Of a stretch of 49,125 bases of DNA, positions 7,899-15,610 are shown in pieces. The stretch is from an uncultured Draconibacterium sp. (GTDB lineage: Bacteria > Bacteroidota > Bacteroidia > Bacteroidales > Prolixibacteraceae), in NCBI GenBank assembly GCA_947492175.1, contig CANLMQ010000041.1, positions 1-49,125 on the forward strand. The letters are read 5' to 3'. The position numbers and the translations under genes are program-made. The first letter of the stretch is position 1, and the number at the start of each line of letters is the position of its first letter. The notes beneath the pieces were generated by a model, which was not told where the DNA came from, did not search any database, and saw only the letters and a program-made list of their open reading frames with translations.

Positions 7899-8423
7899 AT
7901 GGCTCATAAGAAAGGTGTAGGTAGTTCGAAAAACGGACGCGAATCGGAAAGTAAACGACTTGGAGTAAAAATTTACGGAGGTCAGTTTGCAAAAGCTGGT
8001 AACATTTTAATTCGCCAGCGAGGAACACAACATCATCCGGGAGAAAATGTAGGAATGGGTAAAGACCATACTCTTTTTGCATTAATCGACGGTACTGTTG
8101 TTTTCAGAAAGAAAAGAAATAATCGTTCATACGTATCGGTTGATCCTATTGTAGATGTTGATGTTGCAGTTGCTGAAGCTCCAGCAAAAGAAGCTCCTAA
8201 AAAAGAAGCTCCAAAAGCAGAGACAAAAGGTGATGACTTAACTAAACTGGATGGTGTTGGACCAAAATTAGCAGAAATCTTAAACGCAGCAGGTTTAAAT
8301 TCGTATGCTGATGTTGCTGGTACTTCTGTTGAAAAGTTCAAAGAAATTCTTGAAGCTGCAGGAAGCCGTTACGCTTCTAAAGATCCTCAACCATGGATCG
8401 ATCAGGCTAAAGAATTAGCTTAA
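7899..8423 (+). CDS. rpmA: 50S ribosomal protein L27 with C-terminal helix-hairpin-helix extension
   Basis: Residues 1-82 are a normal L27 (MAHKKGVGSSKNGRESESKR, then GGQFAKAGNILIRQRG), which lies near the peptidyl-transferase centre. The protein is 174 residues, twice the usual length. A linker rich in Ala, Lys, Pro and Glu (about 88-111) leads to a helix-hairpin-helix-like domain (about 113-174) with LTKLDGVGPKLAEILNAAGL. This GVGPK signature is typical of nucleic-acid-binding HhH modules. There is no frameshift or stop at the joint, and a terminator follows directly, so the fusion is encoded as one protein. The role of the extra domain is unknown; binding of rRNA or another RNA is a guess from the fold. 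Confidence 0.96.
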   Translation: MAHKKGVGSSKNGRESESKRLGVKIYGGQFAKAGNILIRQRGTQHHPGENVGMGKDHTLFALIDGTVVFRKKRNNRSYVSVDPIVDVDVAVAEAPAKEAPKKEAPKAETKGDDLTKLDGVGPKLAEILNAAGLNSYADVAGTSVEKFKEILEAAGSRYASKDPQPWIDQAKELA

Positions 8424-8464
8424 TAATACTTGATAAAGCCGGGGATTATCCCCCGAAAAAATAC

Positions 8465-8498
8465 AAAAGCTCTTGTCGTTTTCGGCAGGAGCTTTTTT
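8465..8498 (+). terminator. Rho-independent terminator of rplU-rpmA
   Basis: AAAAGCTCTTGTCG pairs with CGGCAGGAGCTTTT around a TTTT loop (two G-U pairs) and runs into a T-tract. Confidence 0.88.
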
Positions 8499-8587
8499 AT
8501 GCCAAAAATTTAGATAACGTACAAAAACACCATAATAGATTAGACTGAAACCAGAATAATTAATAACAACTCGTAACTTTTCTTTAA

Positions 8588-8643
8588 ACTTTTAACTCTG
8601 AACTTCAAACTCTGAACTTTGAACTTTAAACTCTGAACTTTTC
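8588..8643. repeat. Degenerate AACTTT-type repeat before serS
   Basis: Short units of the type CTCTGAACTTT / CAAACTCTGAAC / GAACTTTAAACT are repeated about five times. They end 4 bp before the -7 box of serS. A related tract lies just before the prfB -7 box (18921-18957). Confidence 0.6.
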
Positions 8644-8647
8644 CTTG

Positions 8648-8655
8648 TACATTTG
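8648..8655 (+). promoter_or_regulatory. -7 promoter box of serS
   Basis: TACATTTG matches TAnnTTTG and is 25 bp upstream of the start codon. The upstream TTTG at 8618-8621 is spaced a little too far to be a sure -33 box. Confidence 0.55.
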
Positions 8656-8679
8656 CACCCTCAATAAAAACAAATTGGC

Positions 8680-9954
8680 ATGCTCAACTTAAAATTTATT
8701 CAAGACAACCCGGAGTCGGTAGTTGAAAAATTAAAACGTAAAAATTTTGATGCTTCGGAGATTGTTTCATCCATAATAGATCTTTACACACAAAAGAATA
8801 AACTGCAAGGCGAAGCCGACGAAGCAAAAGCCGAAATGAATAAAATTTCGAAAGAAATTGGTTTACTTTTCCGCGAAGGTAAAGCAGAGGAAGCAAATGC
8901 TGCCAAAGCACGCTCTTCAGAAATAAAAGAAAACATCAAAAAATTTGATACTGATTTTGCAGCCATCGAAGAAACAGTAAACAGTCTTTTGGTTCAGTTG
9001 CCAAACCTTCCTCACGATTCAGTTCCTCCGGGAAAAGGCGAAGAAGACAACGAGGTGGTTAAATCGGTTGGAGATATACCTACCTTACACAAGGAAGCAC
9101 TCCCTCACTGGGAACTGGCCGACAAATACAACCTGATTGATTTTGAGTTGGGAGTTAAAATTACCGGCGCAGGATTTCCTGTTTACCGAGGGAAAGGAGC
9201 TCAGCTGCAGCGCGCTTTAATTAATTTCTTTTTGGCGGAAGCATCAAAAGCAGGTTACGAAGAAGTTCAGCCGCCACTTGTAGTAAACGAAGCATCAGGT
9301 TTTGGAACCGGACAATTACCCGATAAAGAGGGACAAATGTACCACGTTACTGAAGATAATTTATACCTGATTCCTACAGCAGAAGTTCCGGTAACTAATA
9401 TTTACCGCGATGTAATTCTGGATGCAAAAAACCTTCCGTATAAAAATACAGCATACAGTGCCTGTTTCCGTCGTGAAGCAGGATCCTACGGGAAAGATGT
9501 ACGCGGACTGAATCGCTTGCACCAATTTGATAAAGTAGAAATTGTACAGATTGCCCATCCGGAAAAATCGTATGCTATTCTGGATGAAATGGTAGCACAC
9601 GTTGAAAGCCTGGTGGCAAAACTTGGTTTACCATACCGCATACTTCGTCTGTGTGGTGGAGATATCAGCTTTACTTCAGCACTTACCTACGATTTTGAAG
9701 TCTATTCAACGGCACAGGAAAAATGGCTTGAAGTGAGTTCAGTTTCAAACTTTGAATCGTTCCAGGCCAACCGTTTAAAGTTACGTTTCCGCGAAGAAGG
9801 CGTTAAAAAGCCACAAATAGCGCACACACTGAATGGAAGTGCCCTGGCCTTGCCACGCATTTTGGCCGCCTTGTTAGAAAATAATCAAACACCGAAAGGA
9901 ATTAAGATTCCTGAAGTTCTGGTTCCTTATACAGGATTTGATATTATCAACTAG
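8680..9954 (+). CDS. serS: Seryl-tRNA synthetase
   Basis: This class II aminoacyl-tRNA synthetase charges tRNA-Ser with serine in the cytoplasm. The N-terminal tRNA-binding coiled-coil arm spans about 30-105, and the catalytic domain follows. Motif 2 is ACFRREAGSYGKDVRG (261-276) with the loop leading into LNRLHQFDKVE (277-287). TAEVP (233-237) is the serine-binding TxE loop. Motif 3 is GSALALPRILAALLENNQ (386-403). The 424-residue length is normal. It is a single-gene unit with its own promoter; a bidirectional terminator separates it from convergent asd. Confidence 0.98.
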   Translation: MLNLKFIQDNPESVVEKLKRKNFDASEIVSSIIDLYTQKNKLQGEADEAKAEMNKISKEIGLLFREGKAEEANAAKARSSEIKENIKKFDTDFAAIEETVNSLLVQLPNLPHDSVPPGKGEEDNEVVKSVGDIPTLHKEALPHWELADKYNLIDFELGVKITGAGFPVYRGKGAQLQRALINFFLAEASKAGYEEVQPPLVVNEASGFGTGQLPDKEGQMYHVTEDNLYLIPTAEVPVTNIYRDVILDAKNLPYKNTAYSACFRREAGSYGKDVRGLNRLHQFDKVEIVQIAHPEKSYAILDEMVAHVESLVAKLGLPYRILRLCGGDISFTSALTYDFEVYSTAQEKWLEVSSVSNFESFQANRLKLRFREEGVKKPQIAHTLNGSALALPRILAALLENNQTPKGIKIPEVLVPYTGFDIIN

Positions 9955-10025
9955 ATAAACAATCTCCCTTTATTCTCCTTTTCAAAGGAGGAGCACGTCG
10001 ACAGACGAACGGAGAATTGCAAAAT

Positions 10026-10061
10026 AAAAAGCCCGGAAGAAATAAATCTTCCGGGCTTTTT
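10026..10061. terminator. Bidirectional terminator between serS and asd
   Basis: AAAAAGCCCGGAAGA and TCTTCCGGGCTTTTT form a perfect 15-bp stem around a 6-nt loop, with A- and T-tracts on both sides, so it can serve both convergent genes. Confidence 0.93.
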
Positions 10062-10104
10062 ATTGAGAAAAAATCTCACGACTCTTACATCAAAGTCTCA
10101 TTTC

Positions 10105-11118
10105 TTATTTTACTTCGCCGTTAGCAACTAACCACTCTGCAATCTGAACCGCATTTAACGCAGCACCTTTTTTAATCTGATCGCCAACACACCAGAAAGT
10201 AATGCTGTTCGGATCAGTTACATCCTGACGAATACGCCCCACGTAAACATCATCTTTACCCGACACAAACAATGGCATTGGATATTCGTTTTTAGCCGGA
10301 TTATCAATAACAGTCAGGCCTTCAAACTTTTCAAAAGCCTCGGTAACCTGCTTGGCAGTTAAAGGCTCTTCAGTTTCTACCCAAATAGCTTCAGAGTGTG
10401 CACGTGCCACCGGAATACGAACACAAGTTGCGCTCACTTCCGCATCGGTGTGCATAATCTTTTTCGTCTCCCAATTCATTTTCATTTCTTCCTTGGTGTA
10501 GTCGTTATCAAGGAAAACATCGATATGCGGGATAATATTCATGGCCAGCTGATGCTGAAATTTCTCTACTTTTGCCTCTTTACCTTGTGCCACATCAAGT
10601 ACCTGCTCTTCCAACTCGGCAATTCCCTGTGCTCCGGCGCCACTGGCAGCCTGGTAAGTAGCTACACGAACACGTTTGATTTTCGACAAATCTTCAATAG
10701 GTTTTAGTGCCACTACCATTTGAATGGTCGAACAGTTTGGATTGGCAATAATGTTACGAGGCCTGTTTTTTGCATCTTCAGCATTTACCTCAGGCACAAC
10801 CAGCGGAACATCATCAACATAACGAAATGCACTCGAATTGTCAATCATAATAGCTCCGTGCTTGGTAATGGTATCCGCATATTCTTTTGAAATACCGGCA
10901 CCGGCAGAAGTCAATGCAATATCAATATCTTTAAAATCGTCGCCGTGTTTAAGTTCCTTTACTGTTAGCTGTTTACCCTTAAATTCGTAAGTTTTGCCCG
11001 CACTTCGTGCCGAACCAAATACTACTAACTCGTCCATGGGAAAATCCCTCTCAGCAAGTACTTTAAGGAACTCCTGCCCTACTGCACCGCTAACTCCAAC
11101 AATTGCAACTTTCATCAC
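10105..11118 (-). CDS. asd: Aspartate-semialdehyde dehydrogenase
   Basis: This enzyme reduces aspartyl-4-phosphate to aspartate semialdehyde with NADPH, the second step toward lysine (and diaminopimelate), threonine and methionine. The nucleotide-binding loop is GVSGAVG (8-14). The catalytic Cys129 lies in NPNCSTIQ (126-133) and the catalytic His241 in RAHSEAIW (239-246). Length is 337 residues, as usual. Two ATGs stand together (11118 and 11115) and the start cannot be settled between them. Aspartokinase, the previous enzyme of the pathway, is 19 kb away at 30018-31334, so the pathway is not in one operon here. Confidence 0.97.
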   Translation of the reverse strand: MMKVAIVGVSGAVGQEFLKVLAERDFPMDELVVFGSARSAGKTYEFKGKQLTVKELKHGDDFKDIDIALTSAGAGISKEYADTITKHGAIMIDNSSAFRYVDDVPLVVPEVNAEDAKNRPRNIIANPNCSTIQMVVALKPIEDLSKIKRVRVATYQAASGAGAQGIAELEEQVLDVAQGKEAKVEKFQHQLAMNIIPHIDVFLDNDYTKEEMKMNWETKKIMHTDAEVSATCVRIPVARAHSEAIWVETEEPLTAKQVTEAFEKFEGLTVIDNPAKNEYPMPLFVSGKDDVYVGRIRQDVTDPNSITFWCVGDQIKKGAALNAVQIAEWLVANGEVK

Positions 11119-11198
11119 GTTAAAATTTTAAATAATTTATAGTCTTTTACTGTCTAAATGTGGCTCAAAAATAGTATTTTGCTTTCAATTGAAATACC

Positions 11199-12638
11199 AT
11201 GAAACCCAATCTTCCAAAAATATTAACATTCCTATTACTCTTTATATCTTTTCAATCGCATTCTCAAGAAATTTGGCACGAAAGTTTTTCCATACCCGAA
11301 AAAGGTGTTTGGGGAGATAATGAAGGTTCTGCCATTCATTCTGATTTTTCTGAAATTGAAAAATGGACACTGGACTATTCCAACATAATACTTTCGAATG
11401 AAGATGATTATGCTAAAACGGTTACAACTTCAGGAGGAAGATTCGAATGCCGCGATATTAATTCAGAAGTAATATGGCGGTCAGAAAGTATTGATATTTC
11501 GGCCTACAAAAATGTAAAAATCCAACTTGAAGCCAGCGAAACCGGAAGCGGAGCAAACACCGAAACCAAATACTTAAAAGTGTATTCCAAAATAGATGAA
11601 AGTGATGAAATCCTTTTTGAAACAAACGGAGAGAATGCAGGAAATTGGGGATCAAATACTGCGGAACAAACAAATCTTAATGGCAATAAACTACAGATAA
11701 TGGTTTATTTAAACAATCATTACTCTGCCGACAAAGTTATTCTGGACGAAATCGTCGTTTCAGGAGAAGAACTAAACCCGGTTACCATTGAAGCGGGAGA
11801 TATTTTAATAAATGAAATACTGTTTAACCCGGTTCCGAACGGAGAAGATTATGTAGAGATTTATAACAACTCAGGGAAAATTATTCCGCTCAACAAACTT
11901 TATCTTGCCTCGCGCGACAACGATTTGAATCTTACCCAAATTTATGCACTCTCTAACAAAAGAGTAAAATTATCACCGACAGAATATCTCGCACTCACCA
12001 AAGATACACTTGGTGTTTTTCCGTGGTTTACAATTAATTGCCCGATATGTTTTTTGCAAATGGAAAGATTCCCATCGTTCAATAACGACCAGGATTATGT
12101 GGTGCTTCTGAATTCGGACATGGAAATTATTGATGAATTCTGGTATAACGAAAAAATGCATATGCCGCTGTTATACGACTATGAAGGGATTTCGCTCGAA
12201 CGGATTTCATTCTCTGAAAAAACAAATGCCCCTTCCAATTGGCACTCGGCATCAACAGAGTCGGGTTACGGAACACCGGGCTATAAAAACTCACAGTCAG
12301 AGAATCATACACTAAATAAGGTTTTGGTAACGTTCGAACCGGAGGCCTTTTCGCCTAACAACGATGGTTACAATGATATCTACTCCATTAATTTCACCTT
12401 CGACAAACCCGGCTATGTCGCTAATATTCGGATTTTTGATTCGTCAGGAAGACTCGTTACCCAACTGAGTAAAAACAGTATTTTAGGAATCACCGATCAA
12501 ATAAAATGGAACGGAGAGGACGAAACCGGACAACAGCAACCTATTGGTGCCTACATTGTTTTAGTTGAAGTTTTTAACACCGAAGGATTTATGAAAAAAT
12601 TTAAAGACGGGGTAATTTTAACAGATATTTTTGATTAG
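11199..12638 (+). CDS. Secreted lamin-tail-domain protein with C-terminal FlgD/CHU-like domain
   Basis: An exported protein of 479 residues and unknown function. A signal peptide (1-22, ending SHSQ) is followed by an N-terminal beta-rich region (about 25-190) resembling a carbohydrate-binding or jellyroll fold. A lamin-tail domain (about 200-345) opens ILINEILFNPVPNGEDYVEI. The C-terminal module (about 375-479) has EAFSPNNDGYNDIY (382-395) and GAYIVLVEVFN (450-460), a FlgD-Ig/CHU-type domain typical of Bacteroidota surface proteins. Such lamin-tail proteins are usually found outside the cell or on its surface. Cys281 and Cys284 (CPIC) could form a disulfide. It is followed by an ABC exporter permease 80 bp downstream; no functional link is visible. 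Confidence 0.85.
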   Translation: MKPNLPKILTFLLLFISFQSHSQEIWHESFSIPEKGVWGDNEGSAIHSDFSEIEKWTLDYSNIILSNEDDYAKTVTTSGGRFECRDINSEVIWRSESIDISAYKNVKIQLEASETGSGANTETKYLKVYSKIDESDEILFETNGENAGNWGSNTAEQTNLNGNKLQIMVYLNNHYSADKVILDEIVVSGEELNPVTIEAGDILINEILFNPVPNGEDYVEIYNNSGKIIPLNKLYLASRDNDLNLTQIYALSNKRVKLSPTEYLALTKDTLGVFPWFTINCPICFLQMERFPSFNNDQDYVVLLNSDMEIIDEFWYNEKMHMPLLYDYEGISLERISFSEKTNAPSNWHSASTESGYGTPGYKNSQSENHTLNKVLVTFEPEAFSPNNDGYNDIYSINFTFDKPGYVANIRIFDSSGRLVTQLSKNSILGITDQIKWNGEDETGQQQPIGAYIVLVEVFNTEGFMKKFKDGVILTDIFD

Positions 12639-12718
12639 AAAATGTAATTTCAGAACCAAAACGATACCTACTAATTGAATCTCAAAAAAACAAAAAACAA
12701 AATCACACAGCTAATAAT

Positions 12719-14188
12719 ATGAAACGTAACTTTTTCTACTTTGCCTGGAGAGAATTTACCCGATCAGCTACGGTAAACAAAAACATGGCCACCAAAGGAA
12801 TACTCATTTTCTTTGCCATATATTTTTCGCTGGTTGCGCTGGTAATGGGTTTGAACCTAAGCGAAACTTTGGCAAAAACAAATCCCGACAACCAAATTTC
12901 AGCCTTTAATGCATTGGTTTTTATCTACATTGGATTTGAGTTTGTACTTCGGATAATGATTCAGAATCTACCAACTTTTGGATTTCAGCCTTTTCTTATT
13001 GTTCCGGTAAAACGTTTACGCATTGCCCGATACATGCTAAATAAATCGCTACTACACTTTTTTAATGTGCTACCTCTGTTTTTACTTATTCCATTTTTGT
13101 TGCGAACCGCCGTTCATGAGCTTGAAACCACAGCTTTAATTGCCTGGCTTGCATCGCTAATTTTAATGATTTTTGTTAATCACTTTTTGGCCATCTACGT
13201 AAAATGGCGAACCAACGAATCGAATATTTTATTTTATGGATTTCTGGCTGTAGCTGCCGGAATAACAGCCATCGATTATTTTAATGTATTTGACATTACA
13301 GGTACCTTTGGTAAAATCTTCGATTATATAATTGCCAACCCGGCAGCTGTTGCAATTTTCCCGATACTGATTATTGGACTGTACATTTTAAATCAACAAT
13401 ATATAAACAGCCGTTTTTACCTCGACGAGCTTTCGCAAAAGAAAAAAGAAGGAAGCACACACGATTTTTCGTGGCTAAACAATGTGGGTGAATATGGAAA
13501 AATGCTTTCGCTTGAAGTAAAAATGTTGATTCGCAACAAACGCCCCCGAAATACCGTGATGATGTCGGTACTGTTTATTTTCTATGGACTTTTAATCTAC
13601 AAAGATCATGGTTCAGAAACGCCCGAGGTTATGTTTGTATTTGGAGGTATGTTTATGACCGGTATTTTTAGTATGATGTACGGTCAGTTTTTCCCGGCCT
13701 GGCACAGCCGTTATTATCCGTTTCTAATGGCGCAAAACGTAAAAATGAAACAAGTTTTACAATCGGCTTTTTTCCTAATGGCAGTAACAAATATTGTTTT
13801 CTACTTGCTTTCGCTGGGTTATATGTATATCAATCCCAAAGTACTTTACATTCATTTTGTTGTAATGCTTTACAATGTTGGCGTAAATACCTGGGTAATT
13901 TTTGCATTGGGGCTTAACAGTAAAAAATCAATCGATCTCGATCAACGTGCCATGTTTAATTACCAGGGAATGAGTGCCACCAACTGGTTAATAACTTTCC
14001 CTATTTTATTTGGACCAATGGCTGTTTACGGACTGTTTAGTCTGGCCTTTGGGAAAATAGCAGCTTATGTAATTCTTGGTGCTCTTGGTTTGATTGGAAT
14101 TATATTACATCCACGCCTTATCGACTATTTTTCTAAAAAGTACTTAAAACGCAAACACAAAATGATTGCCGGCTACAAGGCTACATAA
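12719..14188 (+). CDS. DUF5687 ABC-type permease
   Basis: An integral inner-membrane protein of 489 residues with about 10-12 hydrophobic helices, matching the Bacteroidota DUF5687 family of ABC permeases. The opening KRNFFYFAWREFTRSATVNK is cytoplasmic and basic. The helices fall into two sets separated by a polar loop (about 240-265, starting LDELSQKKKEG). Its ATPase partner lies at 14677-15405. The two genes are normally adjacent; here an S23-type gene with flanking inverted repeats sits between them. Substrate unknown. Confidence 0.85.
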   Translation: MKRNFFYFAWREFTRSATVNKNMATKGILIFFAIYFSLVALVMGLNLSETLAKTNPDNQISAFNALVFIYIGFEFVLRIMIQNLPTFGFQPFLIVPVKRLRIARYMLNKSLLHFFNVLPLFLLIPFLLRTAVHELETTALIAWLASLILMIFVNHFLAIYVKWRTNESNILFYGFLAVAAGITAIDYFNVFDITGTFGKIFDYIIANPAAVAIFPILIIGLYILNQQYINSRFYLDELSQKKKEGSTHDFSWLNNVGEYGKMLSLEVKMLIRNKRPRNTVMMSVLFIFYGLLIYKDHGSETPEVMFVFGGMFMTGIFSMMYGQFFPAWHSRYYPFLMAQNVKMKQVLQSAFFLMAVTNIVFYLLSLGYMYINPKVLYIHFVVMLYNVGVNTWVIFALGLNSKKSIDLDQRAMFNYQGMSATNWLITFPILFGPMAVYGLFSLAFGKIAAYVILGALGLIGIILHPRLIDYFSKKYLKRKHKMIAGYKAT

Positions 14189-14193
14189 AAACA

Positions 14194-14223
14194 AGCTCGA
14201 AGCCCGAAGAAGGAAGCTTGAAG
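14194..14223. repeat. GAAGC-type repeat, left of the S23 gene
   Basis: Iterated GAAGC-like units include GAAGCCCGAAG at 14199-14209. The exact inverted copy, CTTCGGGCTTC, is at 14638-14648, on the other side of the S23 gene. Confidence 0.7.
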
Positions 14224-14249
14224 AGAGATAAATTGTAAAATTATTGTAA

Positions 14250-14612
14250 ATGAATACAAACAGCGGATTTAAATTTGAAAGACTTATCATTTGGCAAAAG
14301 GCCATAGAATTTGGAGAAGACATTAACTCTGTCGCATCAAATTTTCCCACCATAGAAATGTACAATCTATCTTCACAAATTCGAAGAGCAGCTGATTCTG
14401 TAGCTTTGAATATATCGGAAGGGTCTATTTTACAATCCACATCCGAATATAGAAGATTCTTAGGCTATTCAATACGATCTCTTGCCGAAGTAGTAACTTG
14501 TTTACATAAAGCAAAATTAAGGGAATACATATCAACGGAAAAATTCAAGAATCTATATGAATTTTCTTTTAACTTAATGAATATGTTAATCGCATTCAGA
14601 AACAAAATATAA
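14250..14612 (+). CDS. Four-helix-bundle protein (S23 / rRNA intervening-sequence protein family)
   Basis: A 120-residue helical protein of the S23/IVP family, which is related to Avd of diversity-generating retroelements. It opens MNTNSGFKFERLIIWQKAIE and holds the family's conserved core LSSQIRRAADSVALNISEGS (about 50-69) and EYRRFLGYSIRSLAEVVTCL (about 76-95). Family members form homopentameric barrels and are thought to bind nucleic acid; their cellular role is unclear. Here no 23S rRNA or retroelement is nearby. The gene sits within an ABC transporter unit, between inverted GAAGC repeats, which suggests it arrived as a cassette. Confidence 0.9.
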   Translation: MNTNSGFKFERLIIWQKAIEFGEDINSVASNFPTIEMYNLSSQIRRAADSVALNISEGSILQSTSEYRRFLGYSIRSLAEVVTCLHKAKLREYISTEKFKNLYEFSFNLMNMLIAFRNKI

Positions 14613-14629
14613 CACTAATAAAGTCTGGT

Positions 14630-14670
14630 AGCTTAGCCTTCGGGCTTCCGGCTTCCGGCTTCAAACTTTT
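14630..14670. repeat. GCTTC-type repeat, right of the S23 gene (inverted copy)
   Basis: Iterated GGCTTCC units, inverted relative to 14194-14223. With the left copy they bracket the S23 gene symmetrically. The tract stops 7 bp before the ATPase start codon. Confidence 0.7.
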
Positions 14671-14676
14671 ACAATT

Positions 14677-15405
14677 ATGATACACGCAATAAATCTTCAA
14701 AAAGCATACAACGGAACAACCGTACTAAATCTGTCAGAACTGGAAATTGAAAAAGGGCAGGTATTTGGATTGGTAGGAAACAACGGTGCAGGAAAAACTA
14801 CATTATTTTCTCTTGTCTTGGATCTAATCAGGGCGACGCGCGGAAAAGTTCTGATTAACGAAATACCGGTAACAAAATCGGAAGACTGGAAAGAACTGGT
14901 ATCGGCATACATCGATGAGAGTTTTACCATAGGATATCTTACTCCCGACGAATATTTTAGTTTCGTTGGCGAACTTCGAGGAATGAATGACAAAGACGTT
15001 TCAAATTTTTTAGAAGATTACACCGATTTCTTTAAAGACGAAATTATAGGAAAAAAGAAATACATCCGCGACCTTTCAAAGGGAAACCAGAAAAAAGTGG
15101 GAGTTGTTGGTGCTTTAATGGGAAATCCCGAAGTGATTATTTTGGATGAACCTTTTGCCAATCTCGACCCATCGTCGCAATATCAACTGCGAAATATTAT
15201 TAAAGAACTCGCCCTGCAAAAAGATAAGACCCTACTTATTTCGAGCCACGACCTTGATCACGTAGCCGATGTTTGTTCGCGAATTGTAATTCTTGAAAAA
15301 GGCGAAATAGTGCGCGATGTAGAAAAGACAGATTCGACTTTAGCTGAACTTGAAGAATTTTTTACAGGAGTAAAAAAAGAGCCTGACTTTTTGGAAGAGC
15401 TATAA
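14677..15405 (+). CDS. ABC transporter ATP-binding protein
   Basis: The ATPase of the exporter whose permease is at 12719-14188. Walker A is GNNGAGKT (34-41), Walker B is VIILDEP (153-159), with ANLDP (161-165) as D-loop and His191 as switch His. The signature motif is LSKGN (133-137) instead of the usual LSGGQ, a variant common in the DUF5687-associated and ABC-2 groups. The 242-residue length is normal for a single nucleotide-binding domain. Substrate unknown. Confidence 0.95.
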   Translation: MIHAINLQKAYNGTTVLNLSELEIEKGQVFGLVGNNGAGKTTLFSLVLDLIRATRGKVLINEIPVTKSEDWKELVSAYIDESFTIGYLTPDEYFSFVGELRGMNDKDVSNFLEDYTDFFKDEIIGKKKYIRDLSKGNQKKVGVVGALMGNPEVIILDEPFANLDPSSQYQLRNIIKELALQKDKTLLISSHDLDHVADVCSRIVILEKGEIVRDVEKTDSTLAELEEFFTGVKKEPDFLEEL

Positions 15406-15423
15406 GCCATAACCGAATTGTTG

Positions 15424-15461
15424 TTTAGTGATACCCACATTTTAAATGGGGTATCACTAAA
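15424..15461. terminator. Perfect 13-bp inverted repeat after the ABC ATPase gene
   Basis: TTTAGTGATACCC (15424-15436) pairs with GGGTATCACTAAA (15449-15461) around a 12-nt AT-rich loop. No T-tract follows, so it may be a weak terminator or an mRNA-end structure. Confidence 0.55.
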
Positions 15462-15610
15462 TGCACAACCACCTGTCTCACTCCCATTCAAACGCCAATA
15501 ACTTTCAATCAATTACACTATTACAACCTGTTTCAGCCATTTCCATTAATAAAATTTTCTTAACGCAACCTTTTTTATGCTAACTACATCTTTGTTGTAA
15601 AACCATTCAG

